Assembly: GCA_022360105.1 (NCBI GenBank)
Contig: JAKSDL010000600.1
Span: 1-25,179 of the forward strand
DNA length: 25,179 bases
From: Pseudomonadota bacterium
GTDB lineage: Bacteria; SAR324; XYD2-FULL-50-16; JAHJRI01
Direction of reading: 5' to 3'
The first letter of the stretch is position 1. Each line of letters starts with the position of its first letter. Below the pieces are notes generated by a model. The model worked only from the letters and a program-made list of their open reading frames with translations. It ran no database searches and was not told where the DNA came from. This document shows positions 24,520 through 25,179 of this stretch, in pieces. The position numbers and the translations under genes were made by a program.

Positions 24520-24984
24520 TCAGGAATGATTGATCTTTTTCACCATAAACAGGCTGCCTTTTTTAGTCGGCAACCCTTTTGGATATGGCTGAAATTCAAA
24601 ATCGAAATTTTTGTAAAGTTTAATGGCGGCAGGATTATCATCATAAACAAAAAGCGAATAGTCTTTATGACAGCCGGCATTCGAATCCAGAATCAACGAA
24701 ACTAATGCATGCCCCAGTTTACGCCCCCTTTTTGCGGGATGAATGGCTATCCTTCCCAAATGGTTGAACCCGAAACGATCAAACATCTGGGCAAAACCAA
24801 GTACTTCATTTTCGTTCACCAAAGAGAACGATTTAGCGAAACCCCATTGCAAATCTTCCTTCAGTTGTTTGATATCGATTGGAAAACGTATTTTTGGACC
24901 TCCCCAACGAGTTGCTTCTTTTTGAGAATTAAACCAGGTAGCTAGAGCTGTTAAATCCTCTTCCTCCGACTTTCTTACTTTCAT
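24520..24984 (-). CDS. GNAT family N-acetyltransferase
   Basis: A 154-aa acetyltransferase of the RimI/Gcn5-related fold. The acetyl-CoA binding core is clear: strand LGRIAIHPAKRGRKLGHALVSLIL, with the R-G-x-K-L-G loop, followed by LFVYDDNPAAIKLYKNFDFEF, the typical N-P-A-A-x-x-L-Y end. N-terminal residues RKSEEEDLTALATWFNSQ are typical of the family. The acceptor is unknown. It is separated from the lipase by about 300 nt and is not obviously part of that unit. Ribosome-binding site is weak. Confidence 0.85.
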   Translation of the reverse strand: MKVRKSEEEDLTALATWFNSQKEATRWGGPKIRFPIDIKQLKEDLQWGFAKSFSLVNENEVLGFAQMFDRFGFNHLGRIAIHPAKRGRKLGHALVSLILDSNAGCHKDYSLFVYDDNPAAIKLYKNFDFEFQPYPKGLPTKKGSLFMVKKINHS

Positions 24985-25065
24985 TTTTCCAATGTTTTTG
25001 AATGAGGGACGTATCTCAATTAAGCGGCATCTTCTGCAGAGTATCCAATTACCAGGTATCGATTG

Positions 25066-25158
25066 TTAAAAAACCAAATTTACTCCAATATCAACGCTGC
25101 TAACAAATCCGTCAATATCCTACCCCTAAAGTCTGATTCTTCCCGGTAAGAGCAATTC
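25066..25158 (-). pseudogene. Possible tail of an outer-membrane beta-barrel protein with a frame break
   Basis: The last 17 codons before a TAA at 25066-25068 read DIDGFVSSVDIGVNLVF, with alternating hydrophobic residues and a terminal Phe, the usual end signature of outer-membrane beta-barrels. The same frame has a stop directly upstream, but another frame continues upstream as IALTGKNQTLGVGY. A single frameshift, real or from assembly, would join them. Only about 30 codons are involved, so chance is possible. The gene would enter from the right edge. Confidence 0.25.
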
Positions 25159-25179
25159 AAGCACCGTACAAGGACGGAA

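Noticed and set aside
1..25179. CRISPR arrays, tRNA or rRNA genes, complete insertion sequences
   Set aside because: No regularly spaced direct repeats, no cloverleaf or rRNA signature and no transposase were seen on either strand.

Overview
The window is bacterial chromosome with dense coding, mostly on the minus strand, and a base composition in the mid-40s % GC by eye. Gene content suggests a free-living aerobic or facultative Gram-negative heterotroph. It has a 2-oxoglutarate dehydrogenase E1 of the long single-chain type, a Bacteroidota-style 7TMR-DISM/LytTR membrane regulator, the short form of homogentisate dioxygenase, and a secreted lipase with its membrane-anchored foldase. I would guess a lineage near the FCB group (for example Calditrichota/KSB1-like). 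That is an inference from gene content only and no rRNA or marker gene is present.

Layout. (1) 1-4738, minus: an alpha/beta hydrolase, then sucA (E1o) and sucB (E2o, cut by the left edge), closely spaced. (2) 5120-11654, minus: a tyrosine/homogentisate catabolism region. A ferritin-like protein is followed by a tight three-gene unit (heme-oxygenase-like diiron oxidase candidate, 4-hydroxyphenylpyruvate dioxygenase, homogentisate 1,2-dioxygenase), then a fumarylacetoacetate-hydrolase-family protein and a flavin-reductase-like protein. The last two are separated from their neighbours by spacers holding short palindromic dispersed repeats. (3) 12088-12552, plus: a small VOC protein with short inverted repeats on both sides. 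(4) 12750-17843, minus: a complete pyruvate-type 2-oxoacid dehydrogenase operon, lpd - E1alpha - E1beta - E2; its E3 carries an N-terminal lipoyl-like domain that has lost the lipoyl lysine. (5) 18213-20778: a divergent signalling group made of a 7TM-LytTR regulator with a downstream three-helix membrane protein, facing a GNAT-like acyltransferase whose start codon overlaps the regulator's. (6) 21258-21884, plus: an unrecognised protein. (7) 22121-24210, minus: lipase followed by lipase foldase, with a hairpin and U-run between them. (8) 24520-24984, minus: a GNAT acetyltransferase, then a right edge that may hold the tail of an outer-membrane protein.

How they work together. Tyrosine-derived 4-hydroxyphenylpyruvate would be taken through homogentisate to fumarate and acetoacetate, which enter the TCA cycle at the steps served by the sucAB and pdh-type complexes. 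The lpd product is the only E3 seen here and may serve both complexes. The points most worth following are the diiron-oxidase candidate inside the HPPD/HmgA operon, the lysine-less lipoyl domain, the overlapping-start regulator/acyltransferase pair, and the 26-nt palindromic repeat family in and around the tyrosine cluster.
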